Source of the DNA: Chryseobacterium gwangjuense
GTDB lineage: Bacteria; Bacteroidota; Bacteroidia; Flavobacteriales; Weeksellaceae
NCBI RefSeq assembly: GCF_021311115.1
Contig: NZ_JAJTNP010000005.1
Coordinates: forward strand, 62,001-126,000
Direction: 5' to 3'
DNA: 64,000 nucleotides
Part shown: piece by piece, positions 51,100 through 59,610 of the stretch
How the letters are laid out: each line of letters begins with the position of its first letter
Position numbering within the stretch: the stretch's first letter is position 1
The notes under the pieces: generated by a model
Databases searched by the model: none
Seen by the model: the letters and a program-made list of their open reading frames with translations, nothing else
What the model was told of the DNA's origin: nothing
Position numbers and translations under genes: made by a program

Positions 51100-52869
51100 T
51101 TAAAGAGGACTTACTAATTCCAAGAACCAGCCTTTAACTTCTCCATCCAAATACGGAGCGATCTTCTCTTCACATGTTTTATGATACTTATTCAGCCAAG
51201 CTATTTCACTTTCTGAAAGGATTTCTTTTACAACCGTATCTTTAAAGAACGGACAGAACGTTAACGTTTCAAACTCATAGAATGTTCCGTGAATCGTTTT
51301 TTCAGCTTCTTTTACGGCAATTAAATTCTCGTGACGGATTCCGTAATCTCCTTCAAGATAGTAACCAGGTTCGTTTGAACACACCATTCCTACTAAAAGG
51401 TCCTGTGGATTCATATCTTTTCTAATATTCTGTGGACCTTCATGCACATTCATGAAGCTTCCGACACCGTGACCTGTTCCGTGATTGAAATCTTTCCCTT
51501 CCATCCACAATGGCAGTCTTGCAATAGCATCCAGGTGAACTCCTTTCGTTCCTTTCGGGAATTTCACCATTGATAAACGGATCATTCCTTGTAAAACCAA
51601 GGTAGAATTTCTTTTAAATTCCTCTGAAACCGTACCTAAAGCAAACGTTCTGGTAATATCGGTCGTACCTTCCAAATACTGACCTCCTGAATCTACCAAA
51701 ATACTTGCATCATTGGTAACTTCCTTGCTTCCTTTACTCTTTGCAGAATAATGCATAATAGCACCATTATCTTTATATCCAACGATACTTCCGAAACTTT
51801 CTCCTACGAAATTTTCACCTTCTGCACGGAAACCTCTCAGCTTTTCACCGATCGAGTATTCGTTCATTGCTTCTTTTCCTGCATTATGAGTTAACCAATA
51901 CAAGAATTTCACCATAGCAACTCCGTCTCTCACCATCACTGTTCTGAAACCTTCCAGCTCCGTTTCGTTTTTCTGAGCTTTCATTAAATTTCCGGGAACC
52001 GGAGCTTTGATGAATTGGTTATCAGATTTTAAAGCTTCATAAATAGATTGGTTGCTGTTTGGGGAAACCAAGACTTTTTCGTTTTTGAACACACTTAAAT
52101 GATTGTAAAATTCTTCGTAAGGCATCATTTTAACGAAAGACTCATCCATTTGCTTTCTTGCTTCAACTTCCAGTTTTTCCAGACCGGTAAACAACATTGC
52201 ATCGTTTTTAGTAATGATAACATATCCTAAAAATACAGGATTGCTTTCTACATCGCTTCCTCTTAGATTCAATGTCCAAGCAACATCATCCAAACTTGCA
52301 ATAATGTGAACGGTGGCTTCCTGCTCTTCCATTTTCTGACGGATGGCTGCAATTTTATCGGTAACTGATTTTCCGGCCCATTTTACAGGATGTACAAAAA
52401 TCGGATTTTTTGATGGTGTTCCTCTGTCAACCCAGATTTGCTTTAAAAGAGGACTGTCAACCAGTGTTATATTTTTTGAATTTAATTTTTGAGTTAAAAG
52501 CTCCCAATTCGCATGAGCTGTAGCTACTGCATTTACTGCTACTTTTCCGTTTGCCGGAATTTCAGAAATAATCCAGTCGATATAATTAGGAGTTCCTTCC
52601 ATTCCGTCTTTGAAAAGATCGATTCCTGAACCTTCCAATTCAATAGCTGCTTGAGTGAAATATCTTCCGTCTGTCCAAAGCCCTGCTTTATCTTTTGTCA
52701 CTACTACAAAACCTGCAGAACCTAAAAATCCTGACAACCAAGCTCTCTCCTGCCATTCTTCAGGCAAATATTCACTCATATGCGGATCCGCAGAATATAC
52801 TATAAATGCATCAACATTATTTTTCTGCATCTCTTCACGAAGCGCAGCTACTTTTTCCTTTGAAGTCAT
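51100..52869 (-). CDS. Aminopeptidase P family (M24) Xaa-Pro peptidase
   Basis: 589 residues, the length of the long (three-domain) aminopeptidase P type. Two creatinase-like N-terminal domains (residues about 1-300) precede the pita-bread metalloprotease. Metal ligands are visible: Asp393 and Asp404 (ILVDSGGQYLEGTTDITRTF), and the histidine loop GTGHGVGSFMNVHEGPQ. The glutamates of SNEPGYYLEGDYGIRHEN complete the site. It removes N-terminal residues before proline. It stands alone between the mnmE spacer and a divergent small gene, with a terminator behind it. Confidence 0.92.
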   Translation of the reverse strand: MTSKEKVAALREEMQKNNVDAFIVYSADPHMSEYLPEEWQERAWLSGFLGSAGFVVVTKDKAGLWTDGRYFTQAAIELEGSGIDLFKDGMEGTPNYIDWIISEIPANGKVAVNAVATAHANWELLTQKLNSKNITLVDSPLLKQIWVDRGTPSKNPIFVHPVKWAGKSVTDKIAAIRQKMEEQEATVHIIASLDDVAWTLNLRGSDVESNPVFLGYVIITKNDAMLFTGLEKLEVEARKQMDESFVKMMPYEEFYNHLSVFKNEKVLVSPNSNQSIYEALKSDNQFIKAPVPGNLMKAQKNETELEGFRTVMVRDGVAMVKFLYWLTHNAGKEAMNEYSIGEKLRGFRAEGENFVGESFGSIVGYKDNGAIMHYSAKSKGSKEVTNDASILVDSGGQYLEGTTDITRTFALGTVSEEFKRNSTLVLQGMIRLSMVKFPKGTKGVHLDAIARLPLWMEGKDFNHGTGHGVGSFMNVHEGPQNIRKDMNPQDLLVGMVCSNEPGYYLEGDYGIRHENLIAVKEAEKTIHGTFYEFETLTFCPFFKDTVVKEILSESEIAWLNKYHKTCEEKIAPYLDGEVKGWFLELVSPL

Positions 52870-53022
52870 TTTGATAATTTTTTAAAGACGGGAAGTTACG
52901 AATTTTTAGAGTTTCATGATTAAATTTCGAAGCCAATTTATGGGATATTATCGCAAGTAAATCATTCATTCAAAATGAGTATTTAATTTTCACTTTTTTG
53001 GTAAGATTCTTAGTATATTCAC

Positions 53023-53463
53023 ATGATGAAAACACAGAATTATAAAAACCATAAAAAATTTTATACTCCCCATCATTTTGTTTACTTACCTATTCTCATT
53101 CTGTTAGAGATTTTGGGAGTTTATAAGATTTTTAATGATCAACCTAATCAACTTGCCTGGATATTATTTTCAATTGTTATTTTCCTGCTTTTCTATTTGG
53201 CCTTTATGCTAAGGCAGCATTATGCTTTGGGGCTCCAGAACCGATTAATCCGACTTGAGTTTAAACAGCGCTATTTTGAAATTTTCGGAAGAAGATCCGA
53301 TGACATTGAAGGAAAATTAACATTTGATCAAATTGCAGCATTGAGATTTACCTATGACGATGAGTTTAAAGAATTGCTGTACAGAGCTATTCATGAAAAT
53401 ATTTCGGGTGATGAAATCAAAAAATCGATCAAAAACTGGCGAGCCGACCTTCATAGAATTTAG
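53023..53463 (+). CDS. DUF6526 family membrane protein
   Basis: 146 residues. Two hydrophobic segments (about residues 20-38, FVYLPILILLEILGVYKI, and 45-63, LAWILFSIVIFLLFYLAF) are followed by a soluble helical tail with RLIRLEFKQRYFEIFGR and the end KNWRADLHRI. The pattern matches the small DUF6526 family of Bacteroidota as I remember it; function unknown. It is a single gene, transcribed away from the aminopeptidase gene. A second ATG (53026) is one codon on, so either start may be used. Confidence 0.7.
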   Translation: MMKTQNYKNHKKFYTPHHFVYLPILILLEILGVYKIFNDQPNQLAWILFSIVIFLLFYLAFMLRQHYALGLQNRLIRLEFKQRYFEIFGRRSDDIEGKLTFDQIAALRFTYDDEFKELLYRAIHENISGDEIKKSIKNWRADLHRI

Positions 53464-53604
53464 TTGGATAATGTGTAATAAAAAATATCTTGATAGACAG
53501 AAAAAGTTAGAAGAAAATCGTGACAAACCCTACCTAATCCAGTAAGAAAAACTGGTTCTCAAAATATTAGAAAATGAAAAGATGTAAATAGTCTCTATCA
53601 ATTT

Positions 53605-53632
53605 TTTGTCAGGATTAAATGTTGTAAATTTG
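53605..53632 (+). promoter_or_regulatory. Promoter of pruA
   Basis: TTTG at 53605-53608 and an exact -7 element TAAATTTG at 53625-53632, spaced by 16 bases. The start codon is 36 bases further on. Confidence 0.65.
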
Positions 53633-53667
53633 TATCATTCGCAAATTAAAAAATAATACAACGTAAT

Positions 53668-55293
53668 ATGTCTAAAGCAATTTCGCAAGTACCATTTGCA
53701 GTAAACGAACCGGTAAATTCTTATGCACCGGGAACTCCTGAAGTAAAAAGCCTTATCGCTCAATACAAGAAAATGTGGGCTGAAAAAGTAGAAATCCCAA
53801 TGGTTATTGATGGGAAAGAAGTAAAAACTGATGATAAAGTTCAGCTTCAGTCTCCTCAGGATCATGCTCATGATTTCGGTTTTTACCACAGAGGAACAAT
53901 GCAACATGTAGATGATGCCATCAACGCTGCATTGGCTGCAAAAAAAGAATGGAACGAGCTAGGTTGGGAACACCGTGCTGCCATTTTCTTAAAAGCTGCT
54001 GATCTTTTAGCAGGACCATACAGAGATGTAATCAATGCTGCTACCATGATCGGGCAATCTAAAAATGTTCATCAGGCTGAAATTGACGCAGCTTGTGAAT
54101 TCATTGATTTCTTGAGATTCAACGTAGAATTTATGACGGAAATGTATTCTGAACAACCCGTTTCTGACGCAGGAATCTGGAACCGTGTCGAATACAGACC
54201 ATTGGAAGGTTTCTGCTTTGCAGTAACTCCGTTCAACTTTACAGCGATTTCCGGAAACTTACCAACTTGTATGGCAATGCTTGGAAACGTAGTGGTTTGG
54301 AAACCTTCTGATAAGCAAATCTACTCTGCTAAAGTAATCATGGATGTTTTGACAGAAGCAGGTCTTCCAAAAGGAGTGATCAACATGATCTTTACAGACG
54401 GAAAAGAAACTGCTGAGAAAGTTTTGGCACACAGAGATTTTGCAGGTCTTCACTTTACTGGTTCTACAAAAGTATTCCAGGGAATGTGGAAAATGATCGG
54501 TGATAATATTCATAATTACAGAACATACCCGAGAATCGTTGGTGAAACAGGTGGAAAAGATTTCGTTATCGCTCACCCGTCTGCCAACGTAGAAGCTGTT
54601 GCTACTGCTTTGGTAAGAGGAGCTTTCGAATATCAGGGACAGAAATGTTCTGCGGCTTCAAGAGCTTATATTCCTCAGTCTCTTTGGGCTGATGTGAAAA
54701 AAGTAATGGAAACTCAGGTGGCTTCTATTAAAATCGGTTCTCCTGAAGATCCTTCAAACTTCGTAAATGCTGTCATCGACAAAAATTCTTTCGAAAAATG
54801 TAAAGGATATATCGACAGAGCAAACTCTTCAAGCGAAGCCAACGTAATTATTGGTGGAACTTGTGATGATTCTAAAGGATGGTTTGTACACCCAACAGTA
54901 ATCGAAACGACAAATCCTCAGTACGAAAGTATGGTTGAAGAAATCTTTGGACCTATCTTATCTGTTTACGTTTACGAAGATGCAAAATGGGCTGAAACTT
55001 TACAATTGGTAGATTCTTCTTCTCCATATTCATTAACAGGTTCTGTATTTGCACAAGATCGTTATGCTGTAAACCAGGCGTTCAAAGCGTTGGAAAATGC
55101 ATCTGGAAACTTCTACATCAATGACAAACCAACCGGTGCAGTTGTTGGTCAGCAGCCTTTCGGTGGTGGTAGAGCTTCAGGAACTAATGACAAAGCTGGT
55201 TCTAAAATGAACTTATTAAGATGGACTTCAGTAAGATCTATCAAAGAAACTTTTGTTTCTCCTAAAGATTATAAATATCCATACTTAGGGTAA
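53668..55293 (+). CDS. pruA: L-glutamate gamma-semialdehyde dehydrogenase (P5C dehydrogenase)
   Basis: 541 residues, standard for the stand-alone PruA. The aldehyde dehydrogenase fold is evident: GWEHRAAIFLKAADLLAG, FTGSTKVFQGMWKMIG, and the catalytic Cys327 in QKCSAASRAY. The nearby GGKDFVIAHPSANVEAV and EEIFGPILSVYVYED fit the NAD-binding region and the glutamate general base. It oxidises glutamate semialdehyde (from proline or ornithine) to glutamate. No putA proline dehydrogenase gene is beside it; it stands alone. It has the high codon regularity of a well-expressed housekeeping gene. Confidence 0.95.
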   Translation: MSKAISQVPFAVNEPVNSYAPGTPEVKSLIAQYKKMWAEKVEIPMVIDGKEVKTDDKVQLQSPQDHAHDFGFYHRGTMQHVDDAINAALAAKKEWNELGWEHRAAIFLKAADLLAGPYRDVINAATMIGQSKNVHQAEIDAACEFIDFLRFNVEFMTEMYSEQPVSDAGIWNRVEYRPLEGFCFAVTPFNFTAISGNLPTCMAMLGNVVVWKPSDKQIYSAKVIMDVLTEAGLPKGVINMIFTDGKETAEKVLAHRDFAGLHFTGSTKVFQGMWKMIGDNIHNYRTYPRIVGETGGKDFVIAHPSANVEAVATALVRGAFEYQGQKCSAASRAYIPQSLWADVKKVMETQVASIKIGSPEDPSNFVNAVIDKNSFEKCKGYIDRANSSSEANVIIGGTCDDSKGWFVHPTVIETTNPQYESMVEEIFGPILSVYVYEDAKWAETLQLVDSSSPYSLTGSVFAQDRYAVNQAFKALENASGNFYINDKPTGAVVGQQPFGGGRASGTNDKAGSKMNLLRWTSVRSIKETFVSPKDYKYPYLG

Positions 55294-55326
55294 TAAGCAA
55301 TAAGTAATGGGCAATGAATAATGGTT
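55292..55326 (+). repeat. Heptamer array overlapping the pruA stop
   Basis: Five phased units AATNNNN: AATAAGC, AATAAGT, AATGGGC, AATGAAT and AATGGTT. It begins inside the pruA stop codon. No opposite arm was found. The same AATNNNN unit type occurs at 30059-30079. Confidence 0.6.
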
Positions 55327-55342
55327 GCTCGTTGATAAATAC

Positions 55343-55374
55343 AGCCTCGGAATTTCGGTTTCGGGGCTTTTTTT
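55343..55374 (+). terminator. Terminator of pruA
   Basis: AGCCTCG (55343-55349) pairs with CGGGGCT (55362-55368) with one G-U pair, followed by a run of T. Confidence 0.75.
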
Positions 55375-55545
55375 ATAAATAGAAAGAATAATCATAAAAT
55401 ATTGAACATTCAAATAAAGGGGTAAATAAGGACTATCTATTCTCTTTTAACAAAATTTAATCTATTTTATTGATATTTAATATTTTACAAAACTCATTCG
55501 GAATAGTAATTGAATTTTCCCAACTACACCAAAAAATAAATATTT

Positions 55546-55731
55546 ATGAAAAAGTTTTTGTTACTAACCTTAGGTTTAGGAGTATTTGTCGTGAGTTGTG
55601 GAACCAAAGAGTCGTCTATGCAAAGCAAAAGTTCAGATTCAGCATCTGTACAAAGTAAAGCCCCTGTATCCCCTACAAAAGTTGATACCGTAAAGATTGA
55701 CTCTACCGCAATGCCACCTGCAACGAGATAA
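55546..55731 (+). CDS. Small lipoprotein
   Basis: 61 residues with a lipoprotein signal: the hydrophobic segment LLLTLGLGVFVVSC ends at Cys18, so the mature chain begins CGTKESS. The rest is low-complexity, rich in Ser, Lys, Thr and Val with no fold evident. A hairpin terminator follows at 55750-55784. The gene resembles the next one (55886) in layout: signal, Cys, short polar tail with PTKVDTVK-like or PADSTKVSK-like ends. Function unknown. Confidence 0.65.
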   Translation: MKKFLLLTLGLGVFVVSCGTKESSMQSKSSDSASVQSKAPVSPTKVDTVKIDSTAMPPATR

Positions 55732-55749
55732 AGTACAATCTTCAACAAG

Positions 55750-55784
55750 AAAACTTCCACATAACTTAGTTGTGCGGAAGTTTT
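55750..55784 (+). terminator. Terminator of the small lipoprotein gene
   Basis: AAAACTTCC (55750-55758) pairs with GGAAGTTTT (55776-55784); the stem continues inward with CACA and TGTG. Confidence 0.7.
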
Positions 55785-55854
55785 GTTATTATTTTTATCC
55801 ATTTAATCATTTTTCAAAATTCACTTTCCTATAAAAATCTTGACTTTTATTTAT

Positions 55855-55862
55855 TATATTTG
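55855..55862 (+). promoter_or_regulatory. -7 promoter element (TATATTTG) of the second small lipoprotein
   Basis: Exact TAnnTTTG, 23 bases before the ATG at 55886. Confidence 0.55.
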
Positions 55863-55885
55863 AGTAAACATTAAAAGCAATTTAT

Positions 55886-56104
55886 ATGAAAAAACTATGG
55901 ATCATTGTTGTTTTAGGCTTAGTCTTTTTAGGAAGCTGCGCAGACAAAAAAGAAAACAGAGAAGAATTTAAAGAAGCTCACAATAAAGATTCTATCAGAA
56001 ACTCTATGGGTGACAGCGCTGTAATGAATTCTGAACCTTCTCAAATAACTCCGGCAGACTCAACCAAAGTTTCTAAAGACAATCTTACTTCTCCAAAGAA
56101 ATAA
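55886..56104 (+). CDS. Small lipoprotein
   Basis: 72 residues. Lipoprotein signal with VVLGLVFLGSC, Cys at residue 18, followed by a charged tail (ADKKENREEFKEAHNKDSI) and a Ser/Thr-rich end. No domain recognised. Its promoter element is at 55855-55862 and a terminator hairpin at 56144-56164 follows, so it is a single-gene unit. It has the same layout as the gene at 55546; they may be paralogs. Function unknown. Confidence 0.65.
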   Translation: MKKLWIIVVLGLVFLGSCADKKENREEFKEAHNKDSIRNSMGDSAVMNSEPSQITPADSTKVSKDNLTSPKK

Positions 56105-56143
56105 AACCTCCTGATACCCAAAATTGGAAGTCATACATCAAAG

Positions 56144-56170
56144 ATCCGTAATATTTTTACGGATTTTCTT
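56144..56170 (+). terminator. Terminator of the second small lipoprotein gene
   Basis: ATCCGTAA (56144-56151) pairs with TTACGGAT (56157-56164) around a 5-base loop, then TTTC. Confidence 0.7.
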
Positions 56171-56254
56171 GTTCTTTTACCTTTTTAATCCCCTTTCTAT
56201 AAATACTTTACAATATTTTTTTAAATAATCAAATAATTTAATGCTCTTAATTAT

Positions 56255-56262
56255 TACATTTG
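56255..56262 (+). promoter_or_regulatory. -7 promoter element (TACATTTG) of the thioredoxin-like gene
   Basis: Exact TAnnTTTG, 20 bases before the ATG at 56283. Confidence 0.6.
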
Positions 56263-56282
56263 TAGCGGTCAAAAAAAATTAA

Positions 56283-57443
56283 ATGAAAAAATTAGCAATA
56301 TTATCTTCCCTGTTTATCGGAGCATTAGCATTTGCTCAGGGAATTAAATTTGAAGACAGTAATTTCGCAGCGGTTTTAGCTAAGGCTAAAAAAGAAAATA
56401 AACTTGTATTTATAGATGCCTATGCTTCTTGGTGCGGACCTTGTAAACTAATGGTAAAAAACATCTTCCCTCTTCAATCTGTTGGAGATTATTATAACGG
56501 TCATTTCGTGAATACAAAGATCGATATGGAAAAAGGGGAAGGAATTGAATTGGCTAAGAAATACAATGTAAAAGCTTTCCCAACTTATCTTTTCGTAGAC
56601 GGGAACGGAGAAGTTGTACACAGAACGTTAGGATATGTAGAAGAAAATGACTTCATTCAGTTTGCAAAAGATGCGGGAGATCCAAATAAAAGATTAACAG
56701 CATTGAAACAAAAATTCGAAAATGGAGAAAAAGATCCTGAATTTTTGAAAAATCTTGCAGGTCTTACGATTTATAATGATGCTGAATTTGCAGGAAGAGT
56801 TTTAGATCGTTATTTTGCTGCTAAATCAGCTTTTGACAAAGATGATGTACAAATGCTTCTTTCCGGAGCTCAGTCAGCAGACAGCCCATTGTACAAAATT
56901 TTCCAATCTAAAAAAGCAGAAATAACAAAAGTTATTCCGGCTGAGCAATATGATGCGATTGATAAAAACATCAAAGTAAGTACGCTTTTCAAAAAGTCAT
57001 ATAACAAGGATACTAAAACTTGGAATGATAATTATTTCCTGACTGAGGCTCAAAAATTCTTATCGAAAGATGAAGCTGAAAAAATTCTGAAAAAAGCACA
57101 GGCTTCAAGAGCTTTGAGAGATAAAAATTTCACAGCGTATGAAAAACTGACGATGGAACTTTACAAAGATACTTCAGCAATATCTTCAGAAGAATTGAAT
57201 TCTATCGCTTGGAATTTCTTTGAAAACGTAAGCAACAAATCTTCTTTGGAAAAAGCATTAGCTTGGGCTCAGGAATCTGTAAAGAAAAATGAAAACTTTG
57301 CTAACACAGATACTTTAGCAAACCTTTACAATAAAGTAGGTGATAAAAAGAACGCTAAATTGTGGGCTGAAAAATCAATTCAGTTGGCAAAAAGCACAGG
57401 ACAGGATTCTGCAGATACTGAAAAGTTGTTAAAAACTCTTTAG
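56283..57443 (+). CDS. Exported thioredoxin-fold protein with C-terminal helical domain
   Basis: 386 residues. There is a short signal peptide (ending ALAFAQG), then a thioredoxin domain with the active site WCGPC (Cys51 and Cys54) in VFIDAYASWCGPCKLM, and the family cis-proline FPTYLFVDGNG. Residues about 130-386 form a second, mostly helical part resembling TPR-type repeats near the end (LEKALAWAQESVKKN, DTLANLYNKVGDKKNAKLWAEKS). It is probably a periplasmic thiol-disulfide oxidoreductase. Partner unknown. It is a single gene with its own promoter and a bidirectional terminator behind it. Confidence 0.85.
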   Translation: MKKLAILSSLFIGALAFAQGIKFEDSNFAAVLAKAKKENKLVFIDAYASWCGPCKLMVKNIFPLQSVGDYYNGHFVNTKIDMEKGEGIELAKKYNVKAFPTYLFVDGNGEVVHRTLGYVEENDFIQFAKDAGDPNKRLTALKQKFENGEKDPEFLKNLAGLTIYNDAEFAGRVLDRYFAAKSAFDKDDVQMLLSGAQSADSPLYKIFQSKKAEITKVIPAEQYDAIDKNIKVSTLFKKSYNKDTKTWNDNYFLTEAQKFLSKDEAEKILKKAQASRALRDKNFTAYEKLTMELYKDTSAISSEELNSIAWNFFENVSNKSSLEKALAWAQESVKKNENFANTDTLANLYNKVGDKKNAKLWAEKSIQLAKSTGQDSADTEKLLKTL

Positions 57444-57461
57444 TATAAGAAATAATAAACG

Positions 57462-57490
57462 AAAAAGCCGAAGAATATCTTCGGCTTTTT
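57462..57490. terminator. Bidirectional terminator between the thioredoxin-like gene and fabH
   Basis: AAAAAGCCGAAGA (57462-57474) pairs perfectly with TCTTCGGCTTTTT (57478-57490), with a 3-base loop and T runs on both strands. Confidence 0.9.
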
Positions 57491-57507
57491 TTATTGATAT
57501 GTTGTCA

Positions 57508-58530
57508 TTAATATTCAAACAAAACACTTCCCCAAGTAAATCCGCTACCGAAAGCTGAAAGAAGTACCAAATCGCCTCTTTTAATCTTTCCTTCTTCTAT
57601 GGCTTCACTTAAAGCAATCGGAATAGATGCTGCTGTTGTATTACCATATTTCTGGATGTTATTATGAATTTTTTCGTCCGGTAATCCAAATTTCTGCTGA
57701 ACAAACTGGGCAATTCTCAAATTCGCCTGATGCGGAATAAACATATCCAGATCATCTATTGTTTTTCCTGCTTTATCCAACGCTTCCTTCATCGTTTCCG
57801 GGAATCTTGTTACCGCATGTTTAAACACGAAATTTCCATTCATAATCGGATAGACTTCTTTATCGGTAACATTTTCCGGCTCTTTTCTCATTCTGTCACT
57901 CCATCCGTATTTAGACCCCGGAAACTGAGTACACAATTCATCGGCATATTTCCCTTCAGAATGCATATTGACTGCTAAAATATCTCCTGCATTTTCATCT
58001 TCGGTCGCAGAAAGTACAATCGCTCCTGCCCCATCACCAAAAATTACAGAAACTCCTCTTCCTTCATCAGAAAAATCTAATCCGAAAGAATGAATTTCTG
58101 CTCCTACCACCAAGATATTTTTATAAGTATTTGATTTAATAAAAGCATTGGCAACACTCATTGCATATACAAAACCTGAACATTGATTTCTCACATCCAG
58201 CGCTCCGATAGTATCGCAACCTAACATATCCTGCAATAAAACCCCGCATCCCGGAAAATAATAATCCGGAGAAAGCGTCGCAAAAATAATATAGTCGATA
58301 TCCTGAGCTGTTAAACCAGCATTTTTAATAGCTTTTTCTGATGCCTTAAAACCTAAGTAAGCAGTAGTTTCCTGAGCATCATTTCTGTTTTTTCGGTGTC
58401 TTCTTTCTTTGATACCAGTTCTTTCCGTGATCCATTCATCATTGGTAGTCATTAATTTTGCTAGATCATCATTTGTAACAACGTTGTCCGGAACATGAAA
58501 TCCAATTCCTTTTATTGTACTTTTAATCAT
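57508..58530 (-). CDS. fabH: Beta-ketoacyl-ACP synthase III
   Basis: 340 residues. The catalytic triad is visible: Cys117 in RNQCSGFVYAM, then His in FIPHQANLRIAQ and Asn in IQKYGNTTAASIP. The C-terminal GSGFTWGSVLFEY is typical. It condenses an acyl-CoA with malonyl-ACP to start fatty acid synthesis. In flavobacteria branched starter units are common; the sequence does not tell. It stands alone, divergent from corA across a 72-base gap; the other fab genes are not near. Confidence 0.93.
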   Translation of the reverse strand: MIKSTIKGIGFHVPDNVVTNDDLAKLMTTNDEWITERTGIKERRHRKNRNDAQETTAYLGFKASEKAIKNAGLTAQDIDYIIFATLSPDYYFPGCGVLLQDMLGCDTIGALDVRNQCSGFVYAMSVANAFIKSNTYKNILVVGAEIHSFGLDFSDEGRGVSVIFGDGAGAIVLSATEDENAGDILAVNMHSEGKYADELCTQFPGSKYGWSDRMRKEPENVTDKEVYPIMNGNFVFKHAVTRFPETMKEALDKAGKTIDDLDMFIPHQANLRIAQFVQQKFGLPDEKIHNNIQKYGNTTAASIPIALSEAIEEGKIKRGDLVLLSAFGSGFTWGSVLFEY

Positions 58531-58602
58531 ATAGTTTTTTAATTTTGGTAAAGATAAAATTTATTTAATACATACTATTTCAAAATATTAGTATTTTTAC
58601 TT

Positions 58603-59502
58603 ATGCCAATTAACACCATATACAGAGATTCCCTATGCGAATGGGTAGATGTAGAAGCTCCTACGGAAGAAGATTTAAAATTTCTTCATGAGAGATATGA
58701 GATTAATAATCTGCTTTTGGAAGACACTCTGGATCCTAACCATTTACCTAAATATGAGGAAGACGGAAACGTAAAGTTTTTTCTCCTACGTGAAAGTACA
58801 GAGCTGGAAAGGAAAAACCTCAACACCATAAGTGATATCAGTACCAAAATTGGGATTTTTCTGATTAACAATACCATCATTACGGTTCACAGAATGAAAA
58901 CCAAGAGTATTGTTCAGACCAAAAAACAACTTTCTTCCACGCAAGACCAGGTGAATTCAGAAAAAATAGCTTTAATGATTACCTTGCTTATCATGAAAAG
59001 TTTTGATGATGAGTCGGTAAGCTTAATGGAAACCATGGACAATATTGAAAACGAAATTTTCCTTAAAAACACCAACCACACCAATCAAATCCGGAGGTTA
59101 TACAAATTGAAAAGAAAATCGGGACTTAATTCCAGAGTTCTTTCAATCTCCACTGATGCCATTGATAAGTTTAAACTGCTCAACTTACAGGATTCTGAAG
59201 TGGTGGATTTAAAAGATAAACATAAGGATGTTGTCGCTGATTTTGATCATTTGAATATTCAGATTACCAACCTTATCTCTATGTTTTTGGCCCTTTCTGA
59301 CCAGAAAGCCAATCAGGTCATGAAAGTTTTGGCTATATATTCTGTTTATTTTTTACCGATTACTTTTATTGCCGGTTTATATGGAATGAATTTCGACAAT
59401 ATGCCCGAACTTCGCCATAAATACGGATACTATATCACATTAGGAGTAATGGCTGTAGTTGTGATCTGTACTTTTATTTATGCCCGAAGAAAACAATGGT
59501 AA
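58603..59502 (+). CDS. corA: CorA family divalent-metal (magnesium) channel
   Basis: 299 residues. The soluble N-terminal part is an alpha/beta domain with a long charged helix (residues about 140-235). Two C-terminal membrane helices follow, the first (LAIYSVYFLPITFIAGLY) ending in the signature GMN in YGMNFDNMPEL. The protein ends in a basic tail (ARRKQW), typical of the family. CorA pentamers carry magnesium, cobalt or nickel; the true ion cannot be decided here. Divergent from fabH. Confidence 0.9.
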   Translation: MPINTIYRDSLCEWVDVEAPTEEDLKFLHERYEINNLLLEDTLDPNHLPKYEEDGNVKFFLLRESTELERKNLNTISDISTKIGIFLINNTIITVHRMKTKSIVQTKKQLSSTQDQVNSEKIALMITLLIMKSFDDESVSLMETMDNIENEIFLKNTNHTNQIRRLYKLKRKSGLNSRVLSISTDAIDKFKLLNLQDSEVVDLKDKHKDVVADFDHLNIQITNLISMFLALSDQKANQVMKVLAIYSVYFLPITFIAGLYGMNFDNMPELRHKYGYYITLGVMAVVVICTFIYARRKQW

Positions 59503-59610
59503 TTTTCCTGTAAAATATAGTGAAAACACTAGGTTTATCTATTTTAAATATAATTAGCTTTGAATAGTAAAACGAATAGATGACAGTTTCATAAAAAACC
59601 AAATCAAGCC

